32,712 nt of DNA from an uncultured Eubacteriales bacterium. GTDB taxonomy: Bacteria > Bacillota > Clostridia > Oscillospirales > Acutalibacteraceae. Positions 15,101 through 21,860 of this stretch are shown here, piece by piece. The DNA is taken from positions 1 through 32,712 of the forward strand of contig ONBJ01000015.1 of assembly GCA_900316025.1 (NCBI GenBank). Direction: 5' to 3'. The notes beneath the pieces were generated by a model. It was given only the letters and a program-made list of their open reading frames with translations, was not told where the DNA came from and did not search any database. The position numbers were made by a program, and so were the translations under genes. The first letter of the stretch is position 1. Each line of letters starts with the position of its first letter.

Positions 15101-15553
15101 TATAACTTCGTCAATAGAAATTTCCTTTCCGCTTTCGAGCGTAAGTGCCGCTTTTTTCAGTACAGACTTTGGAATAGTGTATTGGGCGAGTGCGTCTATT
15201 GTGGTTATTACAATGTCCGCATTGTTTTCAAGAATTTTGCAGAGTACGTTTATTCTCTGATGCTCATACTCTCTTGAACGGCTTTTTATATCCTTATATA
15301 TAAAATCCCTTACAGGATAAAAGTATGCTGTCTTACCCATAGCTGTAAGGTCATTGAGCATAACCTGTGCTTCGTGTTCATCTGATACAACCACAAAAGC
15401 TCCCATTCCTAGCGAAAACGGGAGTGAATTTATTATATGTGCCTTATGTACTGCGGAAAGTCCCGTAACAGCACATGCTCCTTTTACCGCTGCGGCTTTT
15501 TTCAGAAGCTTATATTCCGGGAGTTTTTCCAATATTTTATTGAGAAATTTCAT
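12116..15553 (-). CDS. mfd: Transcription-repair coupling factor Mfd
   Basis: 1145 residues, full family length. Mfd displaces RNA polymerase stalled at lesions and recruits UvrA. An N-terminal UvrB-like module is followed by the RNA-polymerase-interaction domain with V-V-H-T-K-F-G-I-G-V-Y-R-G. The translocase has Walker A G-D-V-G-F-G-K-T-E-V-A, the D-E-E-Q box in I-I-D-E-E-Q-R-F-G-V, L-S-A-T-P-I-P-R-T-L, and the G-R-V-G-R-S box. A TRCF C-terminal domain closes the protein. GAGGTG precedes the ATG. It starts 14 bases after pth, a pairing conserved in Bacillus and many Firmicutes. Confidence 0.97.
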   Translation of the reverse strand: MKFLNKILEKLPEYKLLKKAAAVKGACAVTGLSAVHKAHIINSLPFSLGMGAFVVVSDEHEAQVMLNDLTAMGKTAYFYPVRDFIYKDIKSRSREYEHQRINVLCKILENNADIVITTIDALAQYTIPKSVLKKAALTLESGKEISIDEVIQTLVLNGYERCDIVEGAGQFASRGGILDLFMPDTEKPVRIEFWGDEIDTINTFDTETQRRIDYVEKITVVPSVEVLINDKLLLADKITQKLKLLRGKNSAKAKEILQSEADMLMQGITPGSADKFINLVYDEKNSLLDYIENRIIFISEQTKVKSRQNSFYTQYNGELKDNFAAGSLCKGFESYCAEKFEVWDFFGKGTVVFLDNFTHGSYELPLKELISFNAKQLSLWSGSYKVLKEELDADFSSGMTVVIFAGTEKNAVSVEQQLKDESYPVQFVKDIEKPLPDKIYVMEGALSSGFLYPQAKFRLVSHGTVFKAAKKKLSRPKNAQQIYSLEELSTGDYVVHTKFGIGVYRGINKLEKDGVIKDYITILYAKDDELYVPVTQLDMVSKYIGPQEDKKIKLSRLGGNDWAKAKSRVRSAVKDIAKELIRLYSERMKSKGYAFSRDNEWHRDFASHFEYEETSDQLRCIEEITSDMERLAPMDRLLCGDVGFGKTEVALRAAFKCVADLKQCALLCPTTILAWQHYQTALRRFEGFDVKIELLSRFRTSAQQAEIIKELKQGNIDMVIGTHRLISKDIKFHDLGLVIIDEEQRFGVAQKERFKELCSNVDVLTLSATPIPRTLNMAMSGIRDMSVLEEAPQDRQPVQTYVMEYDREVIFEAIKRELRRGGQVFYLHNSVETIDSCAFGISEGIPEANVGVGHGKMSEHQLSEVWRKMLEQEINVLVCTTIIETGVDIPNANTLIIDNADYMGLSQLHQLRGRVGRSSRRAYAYFTFRPMKVLTEVSAKRLAAIEEFTEFGSGFKIAMRDLEIRGAGNVLGAQQHGHMEIVGYDMYLKLLNEAIREEKGEETLPQDIECSIDVPIPAHIPENYIPSLKLRIAMYRRIADIRTKEDAADVTDELIDRFGDVPDAVKGLIDIALIRSSASSYGVYEIKQLNDAMLLYLADVRTPKVGELMGKLAGQGILRLENKPHIYLKIKKYTPVLKILNQIFI

Positions 15554-15567
15554 CAGACACCTCTTTT

Positions 15568-16161
15568 TTATGAATTGTATTCGGACATAGCTTTGTCAAT
15601 ATTTCCGCTTACTATATATTCGAGTGCTTTACACGCATTGTCCGTAACCTTATCGAGAGTTTCAATTTCTTCCTTTGTAAAGCGTGACAGAACCCAGTCG
15701 GCAAGCTGCCAGCCCGAATGCGGCTTCTCCCCTATTCCTATCTTTATGCGTGGAAAGTTTTCGCTTCCGCTCAACCCTATTATACTGCGGACTCCTCTCT
15801 GTCCGCCGTCACTGCCTTTTCTTCTTATTCTCATTCTTCCTACGTCAAGGGATATGTCATCAAAAATTATTACCACTTTTTCGGCAGGTATCTTGTAAAA
15901 GTTCATAGCCTGAGTTACAGCTTCACCGCTCAGGTTCATAAAGGTCTGCGGCTTCATAAGAAGTACCTTTTTCCCTGCTATGACGCATTCTGCGGTAAGG
16001 GCATTGTACTTGAGCCTGTTTATATTGCAGCCGTATTTTTCCGCTATCTTGTCTATAGCAATAAAGCCTGTATTATGTCGGGTATTTTCGTATTTTTTCC
16101 CCGGATTTCCCAGACCTACTGCGATATACTCTATTGAACCGCTGTTAAATAATCCAAACAT
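15568..16161 (-). CDS. pth: Peptidyl-tRNA hydrolase
   Basis: 197 residues. Pth releases peptides from prematurely dropped peptidyl-tRNAs. Active-site features are Asn19 in L-G-N-P-G, the catalytic His29 in N-T-R-H-N-T-G-F, M-K-P-Q-T-F-M-N-L-S-G, and the D-D-I-S-L-D-V-G-R-M-R-I-R segment with G-G-Q-R-G-V-R-S-I. Length and start are normal, with ACGGAG before the ATG. It is transcribed with mfd directly downstream. Confidence 0.96.
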   Translation of the reverse strand: MFGLFNSGSIEYIAVGLGNPGKKYENTRHNTGFIAIDKIAEKYGCNINRLKYNALTAECVIAGKKVLLMKPQTFMNLSGEAVTQAMNFYKIPAEKVVIIFDDISLDVGRMRIRRKGSDGGQRGVRSIIGLSGSENFPRIKIGIGEKPHSGWQLADWVLSRFTKEEIETLDKVTDNACKALEYIVSGNIDKAMSEYNS

Positions 16162-16223
16162 TTCTATCTCCGTTTCATCAATAATATCAGCCTGTTTTCA
16201 AAGTCTGCGGCTTCGCTCTGGGT

Positions 16224-16321
16224 AGGCGATTGCAGCCCACGGCGGCAGATGCCGCCGTGAAAATTCAAGCATTCGCTTGAATTTTGTCAAAAGTGAACAC
16301 TTTTGACGGCTGCAATCGCCT
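16224..16321. repeat. Nested cloverleaf-like palindrome, copy 3
   Basis: The closing stem AGGCGATTGCAGCC (16224-16237) pairs perfectly with 16308-16321. It encloses three perfect hairpins with no unpaired base between any of them: CACGGCGGC-AGAT-GCCGCCGTG (16238-16259), AAAATTCAAGC-ATTC-GCTTGAATTTT (16260-16285) and GTCAAAAGTG-AA-CACTTTTGAC (16286-16307). The closing stem shares AGGCGATTGCAG with copy 2, while all inner arms differ. It lies between korC and pth. Confidence 0.85.
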
Positions 16322-16324
16322 CAC

Positions 16325-16360
16325 GTTGCCCCTTATACCTTTAACGGCATAAGGGGCAAC
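16325..16360. terminator. 12-bp perfect hairpin next to the nested palindrome
   Basis: GTTGCCCCTTAT pairs with ATAAGGGGCAAC around a 12-base loop. It lies 3' of korC on the minus strand. It has no clear T-run, so it may be a terminator or a companion module of the adjacent repeat; the hairpin at 719-755 has the same side-by-side arrangement with copy 1. Confidence 0.5.
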
Positions 16361-16404
16361 ACAATGCTGTTTAAGCTCATAATTTAAGCTAAAATTTTAA
16401 AAAA

Positions 16405-16941
16405 TCAACAATCCATACCGAGCTGTAATGCTCTCTTGTTAGGCTCTAAAAGATGCTGCTTACTTTTGGGTACGCAGTGTACCAGTGCTTTGTCAAGGGA
16501 TTCCCTTGTGCAGAAGCCTGTTTCCTTGAAAAGCTTTCCGAGAAGTATTATATTTGAAAGTCCGTCAAGACCGTTTTCGGCGGCAAGCTTTGCAGCAGGC
16601 ACATAAAATATATTTATGTCGGTTCTGTCACATTTTTCGGGTATAAGTGAGCTGTCGGCTATCATAGTACCGCCCGTTTTCACGCTGTCCTTGAATTTCT
16701 GAAATGACGGAAGGTTCAATGCTACAAATGCAGTAGGTGATACCACACAGGGCGAACCTATCGGCTCATCTGAAATACATACGCTGCAGTTTGCCGTACC
16801 GCCTCTCATTTCAGGGCCGTATGACGGCAGCCATGTTATGTTCTTATCGTCATAAAGACCTGCATAAGCTGCAATCTTTCCCGAAAAGAGAACGCCCTGT
16901 CCGCCGAAGCCTGCAAATAATATATCAAAGTTTCTGCTCAT
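16405..16941 (-). CDS. 2-oxoacid:ferredoxin oxidoreductase, gamma subunit
   Basis: 178 residues of the POR/KOR gamma family. [14 protein letters not shown] at 10-23 is the diagnostic N-terminal motif. [11 protein letters not shown] follows at about 43-53, as in KorC/VorC. It forms part of the CoA-acylating oxidoreductase that couples 2-oxoacid decarboxylation to ferredoxin reduction. Last gene of the delta-alpha-beta-gamma cluster; it overlaps the beta gene by 17 bases, indicating translational coupling. Confidence 0.9.
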   Translation of the reverse strand: MSRNFDILFAGFGGQGVLFSGKIAAYAGLYDDKNITWLPSYGPEMRGGTANCSVCISDEPIGSPCVVSPTAFVALNLPSFQKFKDSVKTGGTMIADSSLIPEKCDRTDINIFYVPAAKLAAENGLDGLSNIILLGKLFKETGFCTRESLDKALVHCVPKSKQHLLEPNKRALQLGMDC

Positions 16942-17701
16942 TTTTTAGTCTGGCTCCTTTCTCTTCGTCCTTGTACACACCGAGAGGATAGTAGGGTATC
17001 ATATTTTCCCTGAGCCAGTCGAGTGCCTGTATCGGGTTCATTCCCCAGTTTGTCGGACAGGTTGACAGAACTTCGACTATCGAAAAGCCCTTTCCTTCAA
17101 TCTGATTCTGAAATGCCTTGCGTATTGCCTTTTTGGTTTCGTTGACGTTCTTTACAGTATCCACAGCAGTTCTCTGAGCAAGTGCAACACCGTCAAGCGA
17201 TGATAAAAGCTCGCATATTCTTACGGGATAGCCTGCGGAATTAACGTCACGTCCGTAAGGTGTAGTCTGTGTTATCTGTCCGGGAAGTGAGGTAGGTGCC
17301 ATCTGTCCGCCTGTCATACCATAGATTGTATTGTTTACAAATATTATTGTAATATTTTCGCCTCTTGTGGCTGCGTGTACGGTTTCTGCCGTTCCTATAG
17401 CAGCAAGGTCGCCGTCACCCTGATATGTAAAGACAACATTTTCGGGTCTGGCTCTTTTTATTCCCGTTGCTACGGCGGGGGCTCTTCCGTGAGGTGCTTC
17501 TATCATATCGCAACCGAAATAATCATAGTTCATTACTGCACAGCCTACGGGCGATACTCCTACTGTATGTCCTTCGCAGCCAAGCTCGTCTATTACCTCG
17601 GCTACAAGCCTGTGTATTATTCCGTGTGTGCAGCCTGCACAGTAGTGAAACGGTATATCCGTCAGTGCGTGAGGTCTGCTGAATATTTTCTTTTCCTCCA
17701 T
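16925..17701 (-). CDS. 2-oxoacid:ferredoxin oxidoreductase, beta (TPP) subunit
   Basis: 258 residues. It binds thiamine diphosphate and Mg: the G-D-G-D motif is followed about 28 residues later by N-N-T-I-Y-G-M-T-G-G-Q. H-Y-C-A-G-C-T-H-G near the N-terminus is typical of KorB/VorB-type beta chains. GGAGGG precedes the ATG, whose A is the last base of the alpha subunit stop codon (TAATG). Substrate could be 2-oxoglutarate or branched 2-oxoacids, not distinguishable by eye. Confidence 0.92.
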   Translation of the reverse strand: MEEKKIFSRPHALTDIPFHYCAGCTHGIIHRLVAEVIDELGCEGHTVGVSPVGCAVMNYDYFGCDMIEAPHGRAPAVATGIKRARPENVVFTYQGDGDLAAIGTAETVHAATRGENITIIFVNNTIYGMTGGQMAPTSLPGQITQTTPYGRDVNSAGYPVRICELLSSLDGVALAQRTAVDTVKNVNETKKAIRKAFQNQIEGKGFSIVEVLSTCPTNWGMNPIQALDWLRENMIPYYPLGVYKDEEKGARLKNEQKL

Positions 17702-18762
17702 TACAGAGTACCCTCCACTTCTGTTATTTTCTTTAATACTTCATTGGGATTAGGTATTTTTCCGCCTGTTCTTCCTGTAAAGTATACAGGCTTTCTGCAC
17801 TCTACCGCAAGCCTTACATCGTCTACCATCTGTCCCATACTCATTTCTACGCTTATGAATGCCTTTGCTGTATCTTTGAGTTTTTCAAATGCCTTGTTCG
17901 GATACGGCCAGAGGGTTATAGGTCTGAGCAGACCTGCCTTTATTCCCTGTTCTCTTGCCATATCAACGGCTGTATGTGAAACTCTTGCGGAAGCTCCGTA
18001 TGCTACAAGTACTATATCGGAATCGTCCAGCATATATTCGTCCCATCTCTGTTCCTTTTCCTTGATTATGTCATATCTTTTGTATCTTTCAATTATAAGA
18101 TTTTCAAGTTCAGAGGGTGAAAGGAAAAGAGAATTGAGTACATTATGCTTTCTTTTGTTCTGATGTCCGCAGCAAGCCCAAGGCTTATCTGGTAAGTGCT
18201 GCTCTGATTTTTCGGGAAATTTTACGGGTTCCATCATCTGTCCTAGCATACCGTCTGCCAGTATCATAGCAGGCATTCTGTACTCATCGCCCTTATCAAA
18301 TGCAAGACCTACAAGGTCAACCATTTCCTGTACCGAAGCCGGTGCGAAAACAAGTATCTGAAAATCTCCGTGTCCCGTTGCTCTTGTAGCCTGCCAGTAG
18401 TCGGACTGCGAAGGCTGTATTCCTCCAAGTCCGGGGCCGCCTCTCTGTACGTTTACTATCAGTGCAGGTATATCACTTCCTGCCATATATGATATTGCCT
18501 CAGATTTCAGGCTTATTCCGGGTGAACTTGAAGATGTCATAGCTCTTACACCTGCTCCCGCTGCACCAAGAACCATATTTGCAGCCGCAAGCTCAGACTC
18601 AGCCTGAAGGTATGTACCGCCGACCTTTGGCATTTTCTTTGCCATATATGCTGCCAGCTCTGTCTGAGGGGTAATAGGATAACCGAAAAAATGTCTGCAG
18701 CCTGCCTGAATAGCGGCTTCAGCCAGTGCCTCATTACCTTTCATTAAGAATTTCTCTTCCAT
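17701..18762 (-). CDS. 2-oxoacid:ferredoxin oxidoreductase, alpha subunit (VorB/KorA type)
   Basis: 353 residues from the ATG at 18762, preceded by AAAGGA; the frame extends upstream to 18855 but would then overlap the delta subunit gene without a ribosome site. The start M-E-E-K-F-L-M-K-G-N-E-A and F-G-Y-P-I-T-P-Q-T-E match subunits annotated as 3-methyl-2-oxobutanoate dehydrogenase VorB. T-S-S-S-S-P-G-I-S-L and N-V-Q-R-G-G-P-G-L-G-G are the pyrimidine-side motifs of the family. A C-terminal transketolase-like domain follows. The substrate call (branched-chain 2-oxoacids) is by resemblance only. Confidence 0.9.
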   Translation of the reverse strand: MEEKFLMKGNEALAEAAIQAGCRHFFGYPITPQTELAAYMAKKMPKVGGTYLQAESELAAANMVLGAAGAGVRAMTSSSSPGISLKSEAISYMAGSDIPALIVNVQRGGPGLGGIQPSQSDYWQATRATGHGDFQILVFAPASVQEMVDLVGLAFDKGDEYRMPAMILADGMLGQMMEPVKFPEKSEQHLPDKPWACCGHQNKRKHNVLNSLFLSPSELENLIIERYKRYDIIKEKEQRWDEYMLDDSDIVLVAYGASARVSHTAVDMAREQGIKAGLLRPITLWPYPNKAFEKLKDTAKAFISVEMSMGQMVDDVRLAVECRKPVYFTGRTGGKIPNPNEVLKKITEVEGTL

Positions 18763-18791
18763 ATGATATTCATATCCTTTCGTTACTTGCC

Positions 18792-18998
18792 TTATCGGTA
18801 TACGGTTATTGCTATGTCGGGACACATTGTCGCACAAGCCTTGCAGCCTATGCACTTATCCGCTTCCATAATTCTTGCAGGGTGATAACCCTTTGCATTA
18901 AGCTTATTTTTGTCAAGCTCTATTATCTTTTTAGGACAGGCGTTTACACACATTCCGCAGCCCTTGCATAAGCTTTCATCTACTTCTATGTAAGCCAT
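18792..18998 (-). CDS. 2-oxoacid oxidoreductase delta subunit, 2[4Fe-4S] ferredoxin-like
   Basis: 68 residues with two clusters of the form C-x2-C-x2-C-x3-C-P: C-K-G-C-G-M-C-V-N-A-C-P near residue 11 and C-I-G-C-K-A-C-A-T-M-C-P near residue 49. It carries electrons from the TPP subunit to external ferredoxin. First gene of the four-subunit cluster; the alpha gene starts 29 bases later. Confidence 0.92.
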   Translation of the reverse strand: MAYIEVDESLCKGCGMCVNACPKKIIELDKNKLNAKGYHPARIMEADKCIGCKACATMCPDIAITVYR

Positions 18999-19103
18999 TA
19001 TCTTAAATCATTCCTTTCATAATTCATATTATTATTTCGTTTCAGGAGCTTTTCCGCTGAAAATACCACAAAAATCCCCCGAAATAAGTTTTTCAGAGGC
19101 TTT

Positions 19104-19799
19104 TTATGAATAAAAAGGCGGTCTGACTATGGATTTTACGTAGTAAAGACCAAGGTCAGCAAGCTTTTCTCTGTTTTTCAGAAAATCGGGTGCTGTGGTA
19201 CAGAGAAGCGGCACATTTACAATATCTGCAATTTTTTCACCGTAGCTTAATGCGTCTGTGATGGTTTCGGGAGTTGTTTCCCACTGTAAATGAGAATTGT
19301 TCACTATATACGAAGGCATAAGACCACAGGCACACATAATCTCGCCGAGTATTTCGACCGAAGCTTCAGGTGTGCTTGTCAGGTTACGGTATCTGTTCAC
19401 AAGATATATGAACGAGTATTTTTCCTGCTTTATCTTGTCAGAATATCTGCCCAAAGCAAAAGCACCTGCATCATCTCCTCCGACATCAAAAATGACATTC
19501 GTATCATCATTACAGAAAACGCTGTCAATCTCTGCCGAAAGTGCAGGAGTATCAAGGTTTGTACCGGCATATTTCGGTGCTATAACGTGTATTCCGCTGT
19601 TTTCAAGAAGCTCCCTGTAATCCGAGCTTCTGAAATAAGGGTTCACTATATCCAAATCAACAAGAGTAATATTTTTGCTGCTGTTTTTTTTCGCCATATC
19701 CATAGCAAGATTTAAGGAAAAATTTGTTTTTCCGCTTCCGTAATGACCGCAGACTACAGTAATGCGTTCAAGCCTTTCGATAAAATTCAAATCAGACAT
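19104..19799 (-). CDS. ParA/MinD-like P-loop ATPase linked to the oxidoreductase cluster
   Basis: 231 residues. A P-loop G-H-Y-G-S-G-K-T-N lies at about 18-26. L-V-D-L-D-I-V-N-P-Y-F-R is a Walker A'/switch I-like segment and I-F-D-V-G-G-D-D-A-G a switch II-like segment, the order seen in the SIMIBI class. There is no membrane or DNA-binding region. It lies upstream of the ferredoxin-like subunit on the same strand (gap 105 bases). Similar ATPases accompany such clusters in Clostridia; a role in assembly or cofactor insertion is guesswork. GGAGG precedes the ATG. Confidence 0.75.
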   Translation of the reverse strand: MSDLNFIERLERITVVCGHYGSGKTNFSLNLAMDMAKKNSSKNITLVDLDIVNPYFRSSDYRELLENSGIHVIAPKYAGTNLDTPALSAEIDSVFCNDDTNVIFDVGGDDAGAFALGRYSDKIKQEKYSFIYLVNRYRNLTSTPEASVEILGEIMCACGLMPSYIVNNSHLQWETTPETITDALSYGEKIADIVNVPLLCTTAPDFLKNREKLADLGLYYVKSIVRPPFYS

Positions 19800-19867
19800 A
19801 TTCCGTTTGTCCTCCCATGACTATTCTGCCACAAAAACTGCCGATATTCTGTCGTATAAGAGCGGCT

Positions 19868-20380
19868 TCAGGAAAAATTCATAAAACCCCTGACAAGTGC
19901 CATAACCGCATCTACTCCAAGAACTACACCTGTGACAACCGCTAAAAACAGTATTATTGCAACTGCTCTTATAAGCTTGTTCTTTGTGCTGTAGTAGTCA
20001 TCTGAAAGCTCTTTCTCCTCTTCCTCGGAAAGAGCTTTGGTTTTTTCGTCATCTTCATCAGGCTGTACTGCATTTATTCCTATCAGAATATCCCGTGTCT
20101 TGGCGTAAAATCCGTATGGAACAAGAATATCGTAATCGGCATTGCTGCTGCCTGTCACCGCATCTGCTGAAAACTGCTTTCTTGCAATTTTTGTGCTGTA
20201 TGGTATGTCGGCATCATCAAGCACCGAACAAATTCTCTGCTTTTCAAAGCCTGCCGCCCTCAGCACTGCAACAGGAAAATTCCTGTCGGGTTCTCCCTCT
20301 GCAAGTCTGCTGTTTCTGCAATCAGGACAGTATACGGCATTTTCCTTTTCTATTCTTCCGCACTTCTTACAATATTTCAT
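19868..20380 (-). CDS. Zinc-ribbon, DUF2007-like, single-span membrane protein
   Basis: 170 residues from the ATG at 20380, with GAGAGGA just before it; the frame reaches 20491 but the extra part lacks a ribosome site and would span the promoter. Cys4, Cys7, Cys18 and Cys21 form a zinc ribbon. Residues 36-104 (A-V-L-R-A-A-G-F ... L-V-P-Y-G-F-Y-A-K-T-R-D-I-L) resemble the small DUF2007 signal-transduction domain. An acidic linker (108-128) leads to a membrane span at about 138-158. Ribbon and domain are probably cytoplasmic. Function unknown. Confidence 0.72.
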   Translation of the reverse strand: MKYCKKCGRIEKENAVYCPDCRNSRLAEGEPDRNFPVAVLRAAGFEKQRICSVLDDADIPYSTKIARKQFSADAVTGSSNADYDILVPYGFYAKTRDILIGINAVQPDEDDEKTKALSEEEEKELSDDYYSTKNKLIRAVAIILFLAVVTGVVLGVDAVMALVRGFMNFS

Positions 20381-20428
20381 AATATTCCTCTCGGCAAAAT
20401 TTAAACATAATTTACTGCATTTAATGAT

Positions 20429-20457
20429 AGTATAACAAATCACTTGGTAAAAATCAA
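20429..20457 (-). promoter_or_regulatory. Promoter of the zinc-ribbon membrane gene
   Basis: On the minus strand TTGATT (20452-20457) and TATACT (20429-20434) are 17 bases apart. The chosen start at 20380 lies 49 bases past the -10 box, which also argues against the upstream frame extension. Confidence 0.75.
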
Positions 20458-20497
20458 CATAAACCGTAAATAAAAATAAATTTGCAAGCATTCGCTC

Positions 20498-20510
20498 AGA
20501 GCCTGTTTAA
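20498..20510 (+). repeat. Solitary 13-bp match to the MITE terminal repeat
   Basis: AGAGCCTGTTTAA is identical to the outer 13 bases of the MITE end at 6619. No matching right end is seen within several hundred bases. It may be the relic of a related element or chance. Confidence 0.35.
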
Positions 20511-20565
20511 AATTTTCTGACGAGGGCATACAGGAAGGTAAGCAGGATAATTCAAAAATTTTGTA

Positions 20566-20742
20566 TCAGGGCATATTTCTTTGCTGTATCAGAATATCAA
20601 CGGAGTAATGAAGCTGCTGAGCGGAATGTATATACTCATTGAAATTATGAAGCTCTATCTGCAGCCATACGGGCTGTGACAAAAAATATTTTCTTGTGCT
20701 GTTGCTTTCTCTTATAAGCTCTGCCAGATTTTTATACTGCAT
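20566..20742 (-). CDS. 58-residue hypothetical protein
   Basis: AGGGAAG lies eight bases before an ATG at 20742; a GTG at 20751 is less likely. The protein has S-T-R-K-Y-F-L-S-Q-P-V followed by L-H and Y-I-H-S-A-Q-Q-L-H, a pattern I associate with short unnamed proteins of Clostridia, but I cannot name a family. There is no signal peptide or membrane segment and it is probably helical. It stands alone between the zinc-ribbon gene and the transketolase promoter. Real gene likely, not certain. Confidence 0.5.
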   Translation of the reverse strand: MQYKNLAELIRESNSTRKYFLSQPVWLQIELHNFNEYIHSAQQLHYSVDILIQQRNMP

Positions 20743-20891
20743 ACAAAGCACTTCCCTGCTTAAAATGGAATTATGTCAATAGTTTTGTCAGAAAAGTATG
20801 ATTTATACGTACTGATGTGTTAAAATAATAACCAAATATACTTCAAAATCACATTTTGAAATATTAATAATAACAAACACGAAAAATGTAC

Positions 20892-20920
20892 TTGTATTAA
20901 AATTTATTTTCGTATATAAT
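20892..20920 (+). promoter_or_regulatory. Promoter of the split transketolase operon
   Basis: TTGTAT (20892-20897), 17 bases, TATAAT (20915-20920). The leader to the start codon at 21012 is about 85 bases and contains an AGGAGG at 20943-20948 with no start codon at a useful distance. Confidence 0.75.
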
Positions 20921-21011
20921 GTACTGGAGTAATGAGTATTCAGGAGGACAGGTCATAGCTCATTTAATTATGATTTTTCCTCAGGTAATCAGAGAAAGGA
21001 AGTTTTCTATT

Positions 21012-21860
21012 ATGAACAGTGCGGAAAAGCTGCAGCTTAAAATATTGGCATGCAAGTCACGTATGGGAGCTATTATAGGAACGTACAACGCTAAATCAGG
21101 TCATCCGGGCGGCTCACTGTCAGCCGCTGACATCTATACATATCTTTACTTCAAGGAAATGAATGTTGATGCCAACAATCCTCATTGGAGCGACAGAGAC
21201 AGATTTGTTCTTTCAAAGGGACACTGCTGTCCCAGCCTTTATGCTGTTTTGGCATTAAAGGGCTTCTTTGACTGGAATGAGCTTACAACTCTCAGACACG
21301 TCGGAGCAATGCTTCAGGGTCACCCCGATATGAAAGGTACACCCGGAATAGATATGAGTTCAGGCTCACTCGGTCAGGGAGTATCGGCAGCTTGCGGTAT
21401 GGCTATGGCAGGTAAAATGGATAATAAAAATTACCGTGTGTATACTCTCCTTGGTGACGGCGAGTGCGAAGAGGGTCAGGTATGGGAAGCTGCTATGTTT
21501 GCAGGTCACAAGAAGCTTGACAATATCTGCTTTATAATCGACTGCAATGGCTTGCAGATAGACGGAACTGTAGCTGAAATAGGCGGTATTGAACCTCTTG
21601 ATAAGAAATTTGAGGCATTCGGATTTAATGTTGTCAAGATTAACGGTCACTGTTTTGATGAAATAGAAGCTGCTTTTGAAAGCGTAAAAAAGGTAAAGGG
21701 TAAGCCGTCCGTAATAATCGCAAGCACCGTAAAGGGCAAAGATGTTTCGTTTATGGAAAATCAGGTAGGCTGGCACGGAACAGCTCCAAATAAAGAGCAG
21801 TATGAGCTTGCAATGAAAGAGCTTGAAGCAAAACTTAATGAGTTGGAGGCACTTTTATAA
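21012..21860 (+). CDS. Transketolase, N-terminal (TPP-binding) subunit
   Basis: 282 residues. With the next gene it forms a split transketolase, moving two-carbon ketol units between sugar phosphates in the non-oxidative pentose phosphate pathway. G-H-P-G-G-S-L-S-A-A-D, L-S-K-G-H-C-C-P and the TPP motif G-D-G-E-C-E-E-G-Q ... D-C-N-G are visible. The start at 21012 is preceded by AAAGGAAG; the open frame begins at 20919, but that ATG lies inside the promoter/leader. Its stop overlaps the next ATG by one base (TAATG). Confidence 0.93.
   Translation: MNSAEKLQLKILACKSRMGAIIGTYNAKSGHPGGSLSAADIYTYLYFKEMNVDANNPHWSDRDRFVLSKGHCCPSLYAVLALKGFFDWNELTTLRHVGAMLQGHPDMKGTPGIDMSSGSLGQGVSAACGMAMAGKMDNKNYRVYTLLGDGECEEGQVWEAAMFAGHKKLDNICFIIDCNGLQIDGTVAEIGGIEPLDKKFEAFGFNVVKINGHCFDEIEAAFESVKKVKGKPSVIIASTVKGKDVSFMENQVGWHGTAPNKEQYELAMKELEAKLNELEALL

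Noticed and set aside
17375..18163. 262-codon plus-strand open frame
   Set aside because: Antisense to the conserved alpha and beta oxidoreductase genes; Cys/Tyr/Ser-rich peptide typical of a shadow frame.
18763..18855. Longer start for the oxidoreductase alpha subunit
   Set aside because: Would overlap the ferredoxin-like subunit gene and lacks a ribosome site; the conserved protein start is at 18762.
20919..21011. Longer start for the transketolase N-terminal subunit
   Set aside because: That ATG overlaps the -10 box; AAAGGAAG and the conserved protein start support 21012.
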